From IMG/VR virus record IMGVR_UViG_3300021356_000204, positions 1-21,108 of that record: 21,108 nt of DNA, one strand, 5' to 3'. This document shows positions 1 to 8,156 of the stretch, piece by piece. The DNA is from a virus. Numbering within the stretch: the first letter of the stretch is position 1; the number at the start of each line of letters is the position of its first letter. A program made the translations under genes and the position numbers. The notes below the pieces were generated by a model. The model was given only the letters and a program-made list of their open reading frames with translations, did no database searches and was not told the DNA's origin.

Positions 1-914
1 TTATTTGCTACCGAAGAATTATCTTTTACGCCGTATCTAAACTTTTTTTCACCTAATTTGAAATCAAAACCTTTGAAATCTTGGTTAAAATAGTTTTTTG
101 TGCGACTTTGGAAATCTTCAGTACGCTCCTTTATAAGCTGCTGCTCTTCGTTATATCGATTGAAAAACTCAACTGCTTTTTGTTGTTCCTGAGTTACGCC
201 TGGTCTCAACTTGATCTCATCGTAATATTTATTTTTCAGTCCCTCTAAAAAGCCTTTGGCTTTTGCAACTTCTTCTTTGTACGCAATTTTTTTCTTGCGT
301 ATATCTTTTTCATCATCTACATCTTCGTCCCACGTAAAATCTTCTAATAAAATACTCACGTCTTCAGAATCTAAATGAGGTTTGCTTTGGCGATAGTATT
401 CCCGCAAAAGCGTATTATTATCTACATTAGAATAATCAGCATTTAATCTAACATAATCTTCTAATGTTCCGCCAGTTTCATCCATAAAGTCTACAACCTT
501 TTGAATGTTTTCTGGTAATGGTTTGCCAGACTCTTTTAATTGCTGAACCTCCTCTTTAACTTGTTCTTGCAAATTTCCAGTCTGCTCTTGTACTTCTTCT
601 TCTGTTATTTCCTGTATTACAGGTGTTTCTTCTACCGTTTCTTCGGGCTGCCGTACTTCTTCAACCACCTCTTCGCTACTCTGCGAGTTTCCGGATTCTT
701 CGACAGGAGCATTGCTCTCATCTGCTGTATTGACTTGAACGGCATCTTCTTCTTTTTTTTCGGTAAGGTCTACCTTAATGGTATCACCTGTTTTTTCTTT
801 TTCTTCCGCTTTTTGAGACAAATCTACTTTAATAGTTTCAGGTGTCTCAGAAAGTTTTTTCATTTTGCGAGGCTTTACTTTAAATTCGCCTTCTTGCTTG
901 ACTACTTCTGCCAT
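1..914 (-). CDS. Scaffold-like head assembly protein, partial (runs off the left edge)
   Basis: This reading frame opens with ATG at 914 and stays open for 304 codons to the window edge, so its C-terminus is missing. Residues 1 to about 120 are very rich in Glu, Lys, Val and Thr and look disordered; they include two copies of TIKVDL followed by Lys/Glu runs. From about residue 150 the sequence becomes ordered and acidic, with DYVRLNADY, LLREYYRQSKPHLDSEDV and WDEDVDDEKDIRKKKIAYK. Highly charged, partly helical proteins directly after the portal gene are usually capsid scaffolds, and this pattern resembles scaffold proteins next to capsid genes in marine phages; that is from memory, not a search. 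It is 32 bases downstream of the portal gene. A structural protein with a disordered tail is the alternative. Confidence 0.65.
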   Translation of the reverse strand, partial: MAEVVKQEGEFKVKPRKMKKLSETPETIKVDLSQKAEEKEKTGDTIKVDLTEKKEEDAVQVNTADESNAPVEESGNSQSSEEVVEEVRQPEETVEETPVIQEITEEEVQEQTGNLQEQVKEEVQQLKESGKPLPENIQKVVDFMDETGGTLEDYVRLNADYSNVDNNTLLREYYRQSKPHLDSEDVSILLEDFTWDEDVDDEKDIRKKKIAYKEEVAKAKGFLEGLKNKYYDEIKLRPGVTQEQQKAVEFFNRYNEEQQLIKERTEDFQSRTKNYFNQDFKGFDFKLGEKKFRYGVKDNSSVAN

Positions 915-946
915 GATAAAATATTATAAAATTAATAAAAAAAATA

Positions 947-3352
947 TTACTTAGGCTCAAACTGTCCTAAGCTAAATCCACCAAGAACATCAAATCCAGA
1001 AGATTCAAATTTCTTAGGGGCTGTATCGTTTTTTCTCTGATCGATAAGCTCAGATTGCTGTGTTGCTTGTATTTTAGTTCTATCGTCTTTGCGATCTTCC
1101 TTATAAGCGTCTTTTGCTTGAATTACTTTTGCTTGCTCTTCGGCTAATTGTTTATTAAATTGGAATTCTAATTCCATTAAACGCATTTTAATTTCTGCTT
1201 CACGCTCAAGTTTGTTTATTTCAAATTGAGATTTACCTTGCTCAAGTTGTAATTTACTTTCAGTAAGTGCTTGTTGTTTTTGCAATTCTGCAAGAGCGGC
1301 TGCTTCTGAGGCTTGTGCATTTGCCTGGGCTTGTGCTTCTATATTAGCCTGCTGAGCTGCTTGATCAGCTTCTTGCTTTTTACGGCGCTTAAGCTTTAAA
1401 TATTTATTTGCTAGGTCAATATTTTTAATACGCTGTATTTCTATTACATCGTCTAAATATATCGCGCCAGCTTGTAAAGAAGCTTGTATATTTTGCTGAA
1501 GCTGAGCTTTTTCTTCTTCATCCGGCTCTAATTCTAAATATATGCCAAAATCATGCAAATGTAAATTAGCTATTTCTTTTAGCGTTTCAACATTAAATTG
1601 ATTAATACTTTCAATTAAAGATTCTTCTGTTAAAGAAAATTCAAATATATCCTTTGCTTTTAAAGCAACATTTTCACAAACTCTTAAAGTAATATACGAT
1701 GCCGACTGTAAAATATGGCGCGTAGCAGTATTTGAATTCGCTGCCGCAAGTTTTTGTAATCCAACCAAAGCATTTTTATCTGGCTGACTTCCATCTCTTG
1801 CCTCATTTAACCCGGTCACATCGCGTATCATTTGTAAATAATATTGATACGTATTTATAAGTGACGCAATTTTACCTTGCCCTGATGATGTTTGCAGCTC
1901 TTGAATTGGCACTTTACCAGGGTTCATATCACCATCTTGTGTAAATGATCTACCGACAATACTACCGGTTTGGAAATACATATTTAATGCTTCTGCCGCA
2001 TTATAGTTTGTTCCGTTACCAAGATCTACTTCAGCTAAGCCATCAACATCTACGTATACACCATCAGGCACCATACGCGACATTACTTGCTGTAATTTTA
2101 AATGCGTTAATTGAATCATATCTGCAAAGCCAGTAATACGGCTTACTAACGATTCAATTTTACCTTTATACATTCGCGGCGCAACTAAAGTATAATTCAT
2201 TTCTACTTTAGGCGAATCCGAATATGGGCGCGTCATATTTTCCGCTAATTTCCAAGAAAGCATTTTTTCGTGCCCTAATATTTTAGCCCCTGAATATAAT
2301 ACCTCTATGACTCTTTCAACTTTGTCAAAATTATCATTTTCAGGTGGATTGAAATAACTTTCTTTTTGTAAAGCTTTTTCTAATCCAAATTCCGTTTTTT
2401 TAATTTTGAATACCTGCTTATCAAAAGTTTTGTATTCAAAAAATAATACACTAATTGTGTCATTATCATTTTGGCCATAATAATTTCTTATATAATCATT
2501 ATTACCTGGATAATTTTGTATTTCTTCAAGATCTTTTGCTGTAAGATGCGGAAACAATTTAGCAACTTCAGATAATGAAATTTGTTTAACCTCACCTATA
2601 TAATATAAATCATCAAAGTTCGGGTCTTCAGTGTATGAATATACAAGATTTGCGGGGTCTACATATTTAACCTGTAAGCCGTTAGATTTATTATATTGTG
2701 TTTTAGCAGCCCCAATTCCACATACAACTAAATCATAAATAACTCTTTTACGAATTTGATCATATTTATTTTTATCTAAAGAATTATTTATTAGCTGCTC
2801 TACGGCCATTTCAACAGCTTCTTTATAATCAAGCTGCATATGAAGTTCAAACTCTTCTTTATTTTTTGGCAGTTCTTCAGGGTTATTAGAATAAAAATAA
2901 TCTATACCAGTTTGCTGTGATAATTCCATTAACTGATTGTAATGGTTCATATCAAGCATTATATTTTTAGCATATTCTGTTTTTTTCTTTTGAGCTACAG
3001 GGTCTTGCGCAAATGCTTTTATTTCATAATTACGCTGTGACATTCCGTTAACAACAATATCTACAAATTTAGGTATAACAGGAACGGGTTTCCAGTCTAA
3101 GTTTAAATAAGACAAATCACCATTAATAGATAACTCATCTTTATACTTCTGTATTGATTGCTCTCCGCGAGCATATAGTCTACGCCTATGATATTCCTGA
3201 AAATTAGCGGTAAATCGATCACCGCCGCGGTTATTTCTAAACCACTCGCCTTCAATAGCTCTCGCTACTTGCAAACCATACTCTAATGACTGCTTTTCCT
3301 CATTAGGTACCACCTGGTCGGGAAACGAGCTTTTGTAATTAGTATTAACCAT
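947..3352 (-). CDS. Phage portal protein
   Basis: This 801-residue protein would form the dodecameric ring at the capsid vertex through which DNA is packaged and ejected, and to which the tail attaches. The N-terminal part has the conserved run LYARGEQSIQKYKDEL, then LSYLNLDWKPVPVIPKFVDI and the VVNGMSQRNYEI segment, typical of large portals of Bacteroidota and marine phages. The middle is mixed alpha/beta. From about residue 650 to 780 there is a long Ala/Gln/Glu/Lys-rich helix (repeated QAQANAQASEA-like sequence, then LEREAEIKMRLMELEFQFNK), which fits the coiled-coil barrel extension of long portals. It starts three bases after the large terminase gene, the standard terminase-portal order, and is followed by the scaffold-like gene. 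Confidence 0.88.
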   Translation of the reverse strand: MVNTNYKSSFPDQVVPNEEKQSLEYGLQVARAIEGEWFRNNRGGDRFTANFQEYHRRRLYARGEQSIQKYKDELSINGDLSYLNLDWKPVPVIPKFVDIVVNGMSQRNYEIKAFAQDPVAQKKKTEYAKNIMLDMNHYNQLMELSQQTGIDYFYSNNPEELPKNKEEFELHMQLDYKEAVEMAVEQLINNSLDKNKYDQIRKRVIYDLVVCGIGAAKTQYNKSNGLQVKYVDPANLVYSYTEDPNFDDLYYIGEVKQISLSEVAKLFPHLTAKDLEEIQNYPGNNDYIRNYYGQNDNDTISVLFFEYKTFDKQVFKIKKTEFGLEKALQKESYFNPPENDNFDKVERVIEVLYSGAKILGHEKMLSWKLAENMTRPYSDSPKVEMNYTLVAPRMYKGKIESLVSRITGFADMIQLTHLKLQQVMSRMVPDGVYVDVDGLAEVDLGNGTNYNAAEALNMYFQTGSIVGRSFTQDGDMNPGKVPIQELQTSSGQGKIASLINTYQYYLQMIRDVTGLNEARDGSQPDKNALVGLQKLAAANSNTATRHILQSASYITLRVCENVALKAKDIFEFSLTEESLIESINQFNVETLKEIANLHLHDFGIYLELEPDEEEKAQLQQNIQASLQAGAIYLDDVIEIQRIKNIDLANKYLKLKRRKKQEADQAAQQANIEAQAQANAQASEAAALAELQKQQALTESKLQLEQGKSQFEINKLEREAEIKMRLMELEFQFNKQLAEEQAKVIQAKDAYKEDRKDDRTKIQATQQSELIDQRKNDTAPKKFESSGFDVLGGFSLGQFEPK

Positions 3353-3355
3353 TTA

Positions 3356-5569
3356 TTATATTATTTTTGAACTATATCCTTTATTGTTGTATTTTTTAAA
3401 CCCAAGCGGCATAGATTTAATAACTCTTTCTGCCGATGGCCTATATCTATTTTTATTGCAAGCCATAATAGCTAAGCCTGAGCTAATTGTTGCATCAAAC
3501 TTTGTTCTATTGTTTATATTAAATCCCGCCCAATCTTCTAGTGTTTTTTGAAAATACATATCACCATATGTGCCTTCACTTACTTGCCCTATATATGTTT
3601 CTATATAACTTTCAATTGCGGCAGCGTGCGCTTGCTTAATATCTTCAGACGAGTTTGGTATTCCGCCTATATCTTTTTCTGTAACAGATAATTTATTCCA
3701 AAGCTTATCTGGTCTATTCATTGAGAAACCTCTATACCCTCTTCGTTTTAAATAATAAAGCAAGCGAGGCTTATTGTTCTCTGCAAGTATTGGCATTCCA
3801 TAAAACACTAACGCCATAAGCACATCTTCAAAAAATATTTCAGCTGTTTGAGGCCGTGCAATATATTCTAAAAAAAACATATTTGGTGGGGCATCTTCCA
3901 TACTAAACTTAGTCAGCCCATGCAAAGACCCTTTAGATCCTCTTTTATCAACTGTTCCAGATATATCATATGAGTCACACCCAAAGGCACCCACGTGTTC
4001 ATTACCTGGATATTTAACACCATTTTTTACTATTACACGGTTTTGTAAATTTTTTGGCGGTACCCAACTTATTTTAAATCTTCCATTAGAATTTGGCGAA
4101 AAAATAACTTCGGTATCTTGCTGTCCATTTAACCATTGAAAGTTTCCTGTTGAAACTTGCATGCTATTTTGAACTTCCTGATTGTAATCTATTTGTTCGT
4201 AAATCTTAGTTAGATTAAATAAAGATTCTTTTGCTTCATCTCTAAAAGCATGCTGCTCTGTTCTCGGAAACTGACGGTAGTATTCATTTAAACCGTCTTG
4301 ATCATTTTTAAGGCCATCAACTTCATTTTGCCAGTGTTCAATTACTCCTTGGTCAATGAGCTCGCCATATGGGCCTTCAACTGGTTCTGCCGGTGTATCA
4401 AAGACAGGGTATCCATAAGAATCAATAAATCCTTCGTAGTTCCATTCCATAGGTATGAACAAAGAATATAGTCCCGAAGAAGTCTGTCCATTGCGGTTTC
4501 GTTTAGTAACGTCTGAATCTTCATATAACTTTTTGAAGTTTGCTCCACCTTTGTCTAATGCGTTTGATGTTGAGCCCATCATACACTTGCCTACAATTCT
4601 AGATCCTAGCCTAAGCGTTGTTTTTGTAACTCGCCAGTTATTTAATATGTTATCGGGTCTTTCCCATTTACCACTTTCATCGTGTGCAAGTAGTTTTAGT
4701 TTCTCCCCGTCGTACGAGTTGTCGCCTGTGTTCTTCCAGTCGATTGTTGTGTCGAGGCCCTCAAGCTCCTCCGGCCCTTGGCCTTGATCCAATTTTCTTC
4801 GCGTAAGTTTCGACGCTGGTACTCTGTATGCCAACTCTGTTTTTGGCCGGTCCATTCCATCCTGTATTGGTTTGAAAAAGAACGGGTAGTTAACAGATAT
4901 GGGTACAACTTTATCTGTGAACATTTTTTTAGCGTCGGCTCCAGATTTGGACAATATTCCAAACCGTGAATCGGAAGATATTGTAGCTTGATTAACAAGT
5001 TCGGATGATGCCATGAACGAAAAACCAGAGCGTCGGTTTTTGAGATAGCACATTCCATAACATCTTTGATCGGCTTTACATGCTTCCCAGAATATAAAAA
5101 ATAATCTGTTTGACTCTCTGAATTCAGCGGCACCCACGTCAATTTTAGACCACTGCAAGTACATGTAATGAGAACCAGTAATATAAGTAGGAATACCTTT
5201 GTTAACGAATGAAAAGCCTTCATCACGGCGTTTAAACTCTTCGTCAATATAGTCATAATACTTTTCTTTAAAATATTCCGGCATTTGGTTCCACTCAAAT
5301 ACACTTTTTATTTTTTCAAGTTCCTTCGGATAATCTATTCTATCCCAAGTGCCTTTTTTAAATTCGTACGGGTCAGATGTTTTAGGTAAAGCTATTTTAA
5401 GATTTTGTATGCTATACACATCTCCAATCTCTCCGGTTTTGCTAATAACTACAACATCACTTTCTTTGTCATAGCCATATTTCCATTGCTTATACCTGTT
5501 TTTTTTGTTAAGTATCTTCTTGCTTATATAGTCGGGCAGAACTTCAAATAACGTCTGCGTATATTTCAT
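3356..5569 (-). CDS. terL: Terminase large subunit (packaging ATPase and nuclease)
   Basis: This 737-residue motor protein would pump DNA through the portal and cut concatemers. The ATPase half shows a Walker A-like loop at 177-185 (KNRRSGFSF, a variant without the usual GKT/S ending), a Walker B at about 292-298 (LKLLAHDE; D297, E298) and a likely coupling motif GSTSN at 332-336. The RNase H-like nuclease half begins with GAFGCDSYDISG (D532); E597 and D692 are candidate second and third metal ligands. Its ATG overlaps the stop of the small gene upstream by four bases, suggesting translational coupling, and the portal gene follows after three bases. The length is at the upper end for the family. 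Confidence 0.9.
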   Translation of the reverse strand: MKYTQTLFEVLPDYISKKILNKKNRYKQWKYGYDKESDVVVISKTGEIGDVYSIQNLKIALPKTSDPYEFKKGTWDRIDYPKELEKIKSVFEWNQMPEYFKEKYYDYIDEEFKRRDEGFSFVNKGIPTYITGSHYMYLQWSKIDVGAAEFRESNRLFFIFWEACKADQRCYGMCYLKNRRSGFSFMASSELVNQATISSDSRFGILSKSGADAKKMFTDKVVPISVNYPFFFKPIQDGMDRPKTELAYRVPASKLTRRKLDQGQGPEELEGLDTTIDWKNTGDNSYDGEKLKLLAHDESGKWERPDNILNNWRVTKTTLRLGSRIVGKCMMGSTSNALDKGGANFKKLYEDSDVTKRNRNGQTSSGLYSLFIPMEWNYEGFIDSYGYPVFDTPAEPVEGPYGELIDQGVIEHWQNEVDGLKNDQDGLNEYYRQFPRTEQHAFRDEAKESLFNLTKIYEQIDYNQEVQNSMQVSTGNFQWLNGQQDTEVIFSPNSNGRFKISWVPPKNLQNRVIVKNGVKYPGNEHVGAFGCDSYDISGTVDKRGSKGSLHGLTKFSMEDAPPNMFFLEYIARPQTAEIFFEDVLMALVFYGMPILAENNKPRLLYYLKRRGYRGFSMNRPDKLWNKLSVTEKDIGGIPNSSEDIKQAHAAAIESYIETYIGQVSEGTYGDMYFQKTLEDWAGFNINNRTKFDATISSGLAIMACNKNRYRPSAERVIKSMPLGFKKYNNKGYSSKII

Positions 5570-5841
5570 TTTGATCTACCCTCGGCAAAGCCTTTAAATG
5601 TTTTAGCTTTAGCAGCTTGGTTTTCACCTTCAAGCAACGCTCTTTCTTCTTCAATGCGTGTTAATATTTCAAACGCGTCAAAAATAGCTAGCTTTTTGGT
5701 GGCCGCTGCATTTTTAAGCCTGTCCGCTGAAACATCATCGTCGGTGTGCGTTATAATCTTTTCTTCAGCAACGCGTATTAACTCATCAACCGCTTTTTGC
5801 CCAGCTCGGATTATATTCCTCTTCGTGTCCTTTACGTTCAT
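5566..5841 (-). CDS. Probable terminase small subunit
   Basis: This 91-residue, mostly helical protein sits directly before terL and overlaps it by four bases, the usual place for the small terminase, which recognises the packaging site and regulates the motor. The centre reads ADRLKNAAATKKLAIFDAFE followed by an acidic EILTRIEEERALLEG helix, and it ends FKGFAEGRSK. I recall similar proteins in this position in other phages, but no catalytic motif is expected and none is visible, so the call rests on position and general character. The only in-frame ATG lies 56 bases inside the upstream gene; no closer ATG, GTG or TTG start is visible in the frame, so the long overlap appears real. Confidence 0.6.
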   Translation of the reverse strand: MNVKDTKRNIIRAGQKAVDELIRVAEEKIITHTDDDVSADRLKNAAATKKLAIFDAFEILTRIEEERALLEGENQAAKAKTFKGFAEGRSK

Positions 5842-6391
5842 ACTTAATAGCTATATCATTTGATTTCATACAATAAAGACGCTCATCGTCTATAATAAAT
5901 TCCCATTCGCTATTAGGGGTAAACCCTACTAAGTCTCCTGGGGCTATTTTAAGCGCTTCTAACGCTTTATTTCCATACTTTAGTATACCAATATGCTTTT
6001 GCTCTTTTTCGGTTGAATATGAGCTTGTTTCTTTAATAGGCTTTATAAAGCATCTATTATTTACCATGACCCATTTATCATTTTTTTTATAGCCATAAAC
6101 TTGGTCTACATTAACAAAGTACATATCATCTTTAAAATACATACTACCATTTCTTTCAACCCCTTTCATATCGTACCATCTTCTAAATATATTGTGATGT
6201 ATTAAAACAGTATCGCCTATGTTTATGCCTGTATTAAAGGCGGCTGGAGTCGAAACCACTACGGCTTCTTTGTTTATGTGACGAAAGCTTTCTATATTAG
6301 TATTTAATAATAAGCTATTGTCGCCTATTTTTTTTACATTATTATATCTTTCGCCTTTTGGTTTAACTATAAATTGGTATAATGATTTCAT
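5786..6391 (-). CDS. Double GroES-like (co-chaperonin-fold) protein
   Basis: The 201-residue protein reads as two GroES-like halves. Half one (about 1-100) has KPKGERYNN near the start, a VVVSTPAAF strand, then INIGDTVLIHH (G59-D60), matching the GroES pattern of an initial strand, a loop and a 'vGD-V-f' turn. Half two (about 108-185) has NNRCFIKPIKE, GILKYGN, IAPGDLVGF (G152-D153) and ends FIIDDERLYCMKSNDIAIKY, which follows the GroES C-terminal pattern of strand, Asp-Glu turn, strand and 'nDI'. A true GroES is encoded separately at 9685-9945. Phage relatives of this protein are, as I recall, sometimes labelled GroES-like, but binding to GroEL is unproven: no clear mobile-loop hydrophobic tripeptide is visible. 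It overlaps the upstream gene by one base (TAATG) and lies just before the packaging genes, so a role in head assembly is an inference. Confidence 0.65.
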   Translation of the reverse strand: MKSLYQFIVKPKGERYNNVKKIGDNSLLLNTNIESFRHINKEAVVVSTPAAFNTGINIGDTVLIHHNIFRRWYDMKGVERNGSMYFKDDMYFVNVDQVYGYKKNDKWVMVNNRCFIKPIKETSSYSTEKEQKHIGILKYGNKALEALKIAPGDLVGFTPNSEWEFIIDDERLYCMKSNDIAIKYERKGHEEEYNPSWAKSG

Positions 6392-6615
6392 TAGTATTCA
6401 AGGTCGTACTCAACGGAAATTGCCATGTTAGAGTTAAATTTCTTCCATGGCAATACCTCTGAGTTTTTCTTAATGTAGATATTGTATGAAGCGTCCTGGT
6501 CCTCAAATAATATAGCGGATATTTCGTGTCCGCCATAAACCTGCTGACCTACAGAATAATGCATTGCGTCATTTTTATAGTCTGACCCAATACTAATCTT
6601 TCTTATCAGCTTCAT
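6391..6615 (-). CDS. Small conserved phage protein, function unknown
   Basis: This protein is about 74 residues long from the chosen start. The N-terminus MKLIRKISIGSDYKNDAMHY followed by VGQQVYGG resembles a small family I recall from marine phages; the remainder alternates beta-like strands (ISAILFED, YNIYIKKN) and ends in an acidic tail. I do not know its function. The frame also has ATGs at 6618 and 6639. I prefer 6615 because the family-like sequence begins there and it shortens the overlap with the upstream coiled-coil gene from 47 to 23 bases. It is joined to the GroES-like gene by a one-base TAATG overlap. Confidence 0.75.
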   Translation of the reverse strand: MKLIRKISIGSDYKNDAMHYSVGQQVYGGHEISAILFEDQDASYNIYIKKNSEVLPWKKFNSNMAISVEYDLEY

Positions 6616-6877
6616 CATTTTCAATTTTAGAATATTCACCTGTTTCTAAATTAATATTTACAGAGCCATATTCTTTTTCGAGTTCTATCTTAAACTCCTC
6701 AATCTCTTTATTAACGCCAGCAACTTCGTGCAACAACGCGTGTTTTTGAGATTCCACAACCCCAATCCTACTTAACAGAGAATTTAAAGATGATTGTTGA
6801 TTTACTAACTTTTCTAATTGTTCGTCTTTAATTTTTGTCATTTGATTTAATTTAAATTGATTATTAACAACTTTCAT
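6593..6877 (-). CDS. Small coiled-coil phage protein
   Basis: This 94-residue protein is predicted to be almost entirely helical between residues 15 and 70: a run of Leu/Ile at heptad-like spacing (LEKLVNQQSSLNSLLSRIGV, then KEIEEFKIELEKEYG). It ends with VNINLETGEYSKIEND, a tail seen, from memory, in short phage proteins of unknown role. The start at 6877 shares one base with the stop of the holin gene (TAATG), which argues for it over the internal Met13. Its place after the holin might suggest a spanin or lysis accessory role, but it has no signal peptide, lipobox or membrane segment, so I give no function. Confidence 0.75.
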   Translation of the reverse strand: MKVVNNQFKLNQMTKIKDEQLEKLVNQQSSLNSLLSRIGVVESQKHALLHEVAGVNKEIEEFKIELEKEYGSVNINLETGEYSKIENDEADKKD

Positions 6878-7275
6878 TAGTTATTATTACTTGATTTTTT
6901 GTTTTTTTCCCACGTCCGCCCCACGAAATATGCGCCGTAAACAGTTATAAGCAGTGATTGAAAAATGGGTATGTAGGCTTCATCTACTTGAAACCCACCT
7001 ATATTACCATCAAAAAAAGCCAGCCCTGTAAATATAACTGTTAAATAAACCAACACAAGTGGACGAATGTTTTTTGAAAGAAAACTATCGCTTTGCATAT
7101 CAAGCTTCCAACGCTCAGTAATTTGAGTTTGCGCATCTTGATCTGCTTTTTCTAAAAGCTCTTGTATCTTTTGCTTAGCAGCTAATCTTTCCTCATCTGT
7201 AGTTGTAAGTTTATCTATTACATTACCTACGTCTTTAATTAACCCACCTGTTAAAAGACTTAAAAGCTTTTTCAT
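6877..7275 (-). CDS. Holin of the 3TM (gene-transfer-agent) type
   Basis: The 132-residue protein has an amphipathic N-terminus, a charged helical stretch (TTTDEERLAAKQKIQELLEK, about 24-43), then RWKLDMQSDSFLSKNIRPLV followed by two clear membrane segments at about 72-88 and 102-119, and a Lys/Asn-rich cytoplasmic tail. This layout, including the 'D-x-x-x-x-K-x-x-RP' approach to the first membrane helix, matches the family known as holin of 3TMs, which forms lesions in the inner membrane so that the endolysin can reach the cell wall. No recognisable endolysin is in the window. The stop overlaps the start of the coiled-coil gene by one base. Confidence 0.8.
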   Translation of the reverse strand: MKKLLSLLTGGLIKDVGNVIDKLTTTDEERLAAKQKIQELLEKADQDAQTQITERWKLDMQSDSFLSKNIRPLVLVYLTVIFTGLAFFDGNIGGFQVDEAYIPIFQSLLITVYGAYFVGRTWEKNKKSSNNN

Positions 7276-7278
7276 TGC

Positions 7279-7665
7279 TTATTTTTTTTCAAATAGCTTT
7301 GCTAAACCGCCTAAGCGTTTATTAATATCCATTTGAATACTTGGGGATAAATTTCTGTGAGCAGTAGCTAATGCTTCTTTTCTTTCTTCAAATGTAGGTA
7401 ATTCTTTACCTATAGTCTCTAAAGACGCTGTTAGATTAACGTCTTGACCTGTAACTGCACTTTTAAGCTCTGATCCCTTTGCCGCCTTTTGGTATTCTTC
7501 AGATAATTTAAGCCACTGATTTTCTGGGCTTATTTTTTTTGGTTTATCGCCAGGACCATCATATGGCAATGGAGATGCGTCGTTCATTCTTAAGCCCGAT
7601 TTACTTTGATTTCTTAGCTTAGGCTCTACTTTACCGATTTGTTTAAATGGTTGCTTATATCCCAT
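7279..7665 (-). CDS. Hypothetical phage protein, 128 residues
   Basis: I do not recognise this protein. The first 50 residues are basic, rich in Pro, Gly and Lys and probably unstructured (MGYKQPFKQIGKVEPKLRNQ, then SPLPYDGPGDKPKK). The rest is helical: NQWLKLSEEYQKAAKGSELK, then LETIGKELPTFEERKEAL and a C-terminal helix ending GLAKLFEKK. No membrane segment, Cys pair or catalytic motif is visible. The KQPFK opening loosely resembles the KPAPFK opening of the neighbouring HExxH protein, so the two may share a small targeting or virion-binding tail. It lies among short genes between the virion-type proteins and the holin. Confidence 0.75.
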   Translation of the reverse strand: MGYKQPFKQIGKVEPKLRNQSKSGLRMNDASPLPYDGPGDKPKKISPENQWLKLSEEYQKAAKGSELKSAVTGQDVNLTASLETIGKELPTFEERKEALATAHRNLSPSIQMDINKRLGGLAKLFEKK

Positions 7666-7676
7666 TATTTTTAGTT

Positions 7677-7985
7677 TTAAGATTTATTATATGCTTCTTT
7701 TTCCCAAGGCAAATTTTTATCGCCTTCTTTAATACTCGATCTTGGAATTATACGACCCTTCCAATATATATAATTGTCATCATAATCAAGATCACCTCTT
7801 TTCATCTGATCTATATGCACTTGCTCGTGCTTAATTACGTCTTTCGCCTGTGCAGGTGATAAATTTTTATCAATTATGATTGTACCATTATTATTAGCTT
7901 TTCCTAAAACGCCATCTTCCATGTCTACATAGTAAACAGGAGTTTCGTCCATTTTAAATGGAGCAGGTTTCATTTTAAAAGCCAT
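7677..7985 (-). CDS. Minimal zincin-like protein with an HExxH motif
   Basis: This 102-residue protein contains HEQVH at 53-57, the zinc-binding and catalytic signature of zincin metallopeptidases. The motif is preceded by a beta strand (GTIIIDKNLS, about 34-43) and a helix (PAQAKDVIK) in the order seen in small zincins, and is followed about 40 residues later by PWEKEAY, where E97 (or E95) could be the third zinc ligand, as in the 'EA' helix of ImmA/M78-like enzymes. The N-terminus MAFKMKPAPFKMDE looks like an extended tail. It is too short for an ordinary secreted protease and has no signal peptide. Possible roles are cleavage of a virion protein or of cell-wall peptide during entry, or a non-catalytic structural domain; none is shown by the sequence. 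Confidence 0.75.
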   Translation of the reverse strand: MAFKMKPAPFKMDETPVYYVDMEDGVLGKANNNGTIIIDKNLSPAQAKDVIKHEQVHIDQMKRGDLDYDDNYIYWKGRIIPRSSIKEGDKNLPWEKEAYNKS

Positions 7986-7987
7986 TA

Positions 7988-8155
7988 TTAATTTTGTTTT
8001 CCGTATGGTACAACTTTGTTAAGATACTCTTGGCGTTTTTTACAACCACAGCCACCGGGTATATTTAAGCCACTTGCAACTTGATCTGCAAATTTGTCAA
8101 TACCCGTTGCCTTCGTTACGCGGGCTATTGTATCGCCTAAGCCTTTATCCTTCAT
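7988..8155 (-). CDS. Cys-Gly-Cys mini-protein, 55 residues
   Basis: A 55-codon frame starts at ATG 8155 and ends with TAA at 7988. It fills the gap between two neighbours almost exactly, with one base after the upstream TGA and two bases before the next ATG. The product begins MKDKGLGDTIARVTKATGID, continues KFADQVASGLNIPGG and has CGCKKRQEYLNKVVPYGK near the C-terminus. I recall short phage proteins with the same 'GDTI-x-K-x-T-x-ATGI' opening and a Cys-Gly-Cys followed by Arg and Leu-Asn, of unknown function. The two closely spaced Cys could bind metal or form a disulphide. The frame stays open upstream to 8285 but has no ATG there, so 8155 is the best start. Confidence 0.75.
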   Translation of the reverse strand: MKDKGLGDTIARVTKATGIDKFADQVASGLNIPGGCGCKKRQEYLNKVVPYGKQN

Positions 8156-8156
8156 A

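Noticed and set aside
540-929. Open plus-strand frame rich in Phe and Leu
   Set aside because: It is the antisense of the Glu/Lys-rich scaffold-like gene; such codons read backwards give Phe and Leu runs. No promoter or start context supports it.
4342-4787. Open frames on both strands within terL
   Set aside because: They are shadows in other frames of a gene with clear ATPase and nuclease motifs throughout.
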